A stretch of DNA of 64,000 nucleotides from Dactylosporangium vinaceum (GTDB lineage: Bacteria > Actinomycetota > Actinomycetes > Mycobacteriales > Micromonosporaceae). The notes under the pieces are model-generated. The model was not told where the DNA came from, did no database searches, and was given only the letters and a program-made list of their open reading frames with translations. Position numbers and translations under genes: made by a program. This document shows positions 63,023 to 64,000 of the stretch, in pieces. The DNA lies in the NCBI RefSeq assembly GCF_019904175.1, contig NZ_CP061913.1, forward strand, positions 186,001-250,000. The letters run 5' to 3'. How positions within the stretch are numbered: position 1 is the stretch's first letter; the number at the start of each line of letters is the position of its first letter.

Positions 63023-63045
63023 CGCGCCTCCGCTTCCCGCTTCTG

Positions 63046-63084
63046 CGCCCCGGGCCGGCCTGCGCTGCTGCCCGGGGCGTTTCC
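63046..63084 (+). terminator. Terminator after the first septum-formation-domain gene
   Basis: CGCCCCGGG (63046-63054) pairs with CCCGGGGCG (63071-63079), followed by TTTCCTTT. Confidence 0.7.
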
Positions 63085-63142
63085 TTTGCCGCCGTACGTG
63101 CGGGGTGGACAGTTACCGGCGGGTAACGCAGACTGCTTCCTC

Positions 63143-64000
63143 ATGAAGCGGGCTGCGCTCATCGCCGTCATCGTGGTGCTCGTCGGGGGCGGGCTGTACT
63201 GGATGTACGAGCGCGGCCAGGGCCGGGACATTCCGGACATCCCCGCGGCCGGTACTCCCACGGCCGGCACCTGCTACAAGGTCGACGCGGACGGGGCGAA
63301 GGCGGCGCTGCCCTGGCCCGGCGAGGCGATCGGCTGCGGGGACGCGCACACGGTCGAGCTGTACCACATCGGCCAGGTCCCGAAGGATCTCCTGCACCGC
63401 CTCGACGACGCCAAGGGCGAGGACGTGAAGGTCGTGCAGGCCGTGCTGTACGCCCAGGCCCGCCGGGTCTGCGTCGTCGAGGGCCCGGCCTTCCTGGGCG
63501 GCGACTGGCACGCCGCCCGCGTCCAGATCGTGGCCGCGTGGATCAAGCCGGCCACCGACGGCTTCTACGGCTGCGGCGTGGCCACGGTGACCGGCCCGGC
63601 CGGCGACCGGTTCACCCCGCGCGCCGGCTCGCTCAAGGGGGCGCTGGCCGGAGCCTCCGCCCTGGCCGCCGCCTGCATCGCCGACCTGCAGTACGTGGAG
63701 TGCACGTCACCGCACGACGGCGAGTACGCGGGTGTCTACACGATCACTCCGCCCGAGGCCCCGTTCGACGAGGCCGGCGTCAAGTCGGCGGCGACCCGCG
63801 GCTGCACCGCGGTGGGCCTGACCTACCTGGGCCTGCCCGCGAACGCCGACCGCGCCGACCTGAGCCCGGCCGCGGTGGGGCCGAAGACGGCGAACGACTG
63901 GCTGGGCAGCGACCAGGCGTTCACCTGCTACCTGATGAGCGCGAAGCCTCTGCGGTCCTCGGTGCGCAACCTCGGCACCGCGCCACTACCACTGGCCTGA
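63143..64000 (+). CDS. Membrane-anchored septum-formation-domain protein, paralog of the preceding gene
   Basis: The 285-residue product begins MKRAALIAVIVVLVGGGLYWMYERG, an uncleaved signal anchor without a lipobox. It then has AGTCYKVD and two Cys-containing domains (GCGDAHTVELYHIGQV, and VECTSPHDGEYAGVY). Layout and spacing copy the upstream lipoprotein, including the FLGGDWHAARVQI segment (FLGGDYHDGRLEL there). The stop TGA is the last codon of the window, so the gene is complete. ATG 63143 opens the anchor. Confidence 0.78.
   Translation: MKRAALIAVIVVLVGGGLYWMYERGQGRDIPDIPAAGTPTAGTCYKVDADGAKAALPWPGEAIGCGDAHTVELYHIGQVPKDLLHRLDDAKGEDVKVVQAVLYAQARRVCVVEGPAFLGGDWHAARVQIVAAWIKPATDGFYGCGVATVTGPAGDRFTPRAGSLKGALAGASALAAACIADLQYVECTSPHDGEYAGVYTITPPEAPFDEAGVKSAATRGCTAVGLTYLGLPANADRADLSPAAVGPKTANDWLGSDQAFTCYLMSAKPLRSSVRNLGTAPLPLA

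Overview
The window is high-GC actinobacterial DNA. Coding strands run at about 70% GC, GTG starts are common, many genes overlap by 4 bases (ATGA or GTGA), and GC-rich inverted repeats serve as terminators. A BldG/ApgA pair, a type VII secretion locus, a Flp/Tad pilus operon in the conserved 'helicase/secretion neighbourhood', and a 14-subunit-type nuo operon together suggest a filamentous actinomycete. Micromonosporaceae (Actinoplanes- or Micromonospora-like) is my inference from gene order and from a short interspersed repeat beginning MSERS; no 16S or tRNA gene is present to confirm it.

Layout. (1) 1-12339: nuoE(partial)-F-G-H-I-J-K-L-M-N, the back half of a complex I operon. A polyprenyl diphosphate synthase follows, probably making the menaquinone side chain. 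(2) 13.9-16.4 kb: an IclR regulator, then an ECF sigma factor of the SigL type with its zinc-finger anti-sigma partner and a likely autoregulated promoter. (3) 16.5-18.9 kb: rarD and a small YvlD/holin-like membrane protein with a Gly/Tyr/Gln tail. (4) 18.9-31.2 kb: a type VII (ESX) region with eccE, eccB, two WXG100 genes and a mycosin protease. An orphan adenine methylase is embedded in it, and a 1572-residue double-SseB protein with a small partner gene follows. EccC and EccD are not in the window. (5) 31.3-37.1 kb: an alpha/beta hydrolase, a C45 acyltransferase-like peptidase, and an exported DUF1800/DUF1501 pair. (6) 37.2-41.4 kb, minus strand: Flp/Tad pilus operon ssd-tadA-tadB-tadC-flp-tadE-tadE-like. 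(7) 42.1-57.6 kb: HAD phosphatase, degenerate Fic-like protein, acs, MrfA-type helicase, bldG-apgA, proton-pumping pyrophosphatase, lipoprotein, conserved hypothetical, topA. This gene set matches the Rv3646c-Rv3667 and SCO3543-SCO3563 regions as I remember them. (8) 57.6-64 kb: an aldonolactone oxidase divergent from a TetR gene, a pantothenate operon (DUF2520 reductase-panC-panD), and two paralogous septum-formation-domain proteins.

How the parts relate. The nuo operon oxidises NADH and passes electrons to menaquinone, whose isoprenoid tail the adjacent synthase would help make. The proton-pumping pyrophosphatase and acetyl-CoA synthetase add further energy and carbon functions. The ESX and Tad loci are two separate export or surface systems. 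BldG/ApgA is a developmental anti-anti-sigma switch.

The least explained items are the double-SseB protein with its companion next to ESX, the repeat-borne mini-ORF that bridges nuoH and nuoI, perfect DnaA boxes upstream of the methylase and of ssd, enzyme-fold proteins that have lost catalytic residues, and four unrelated intergenic minisatellites.
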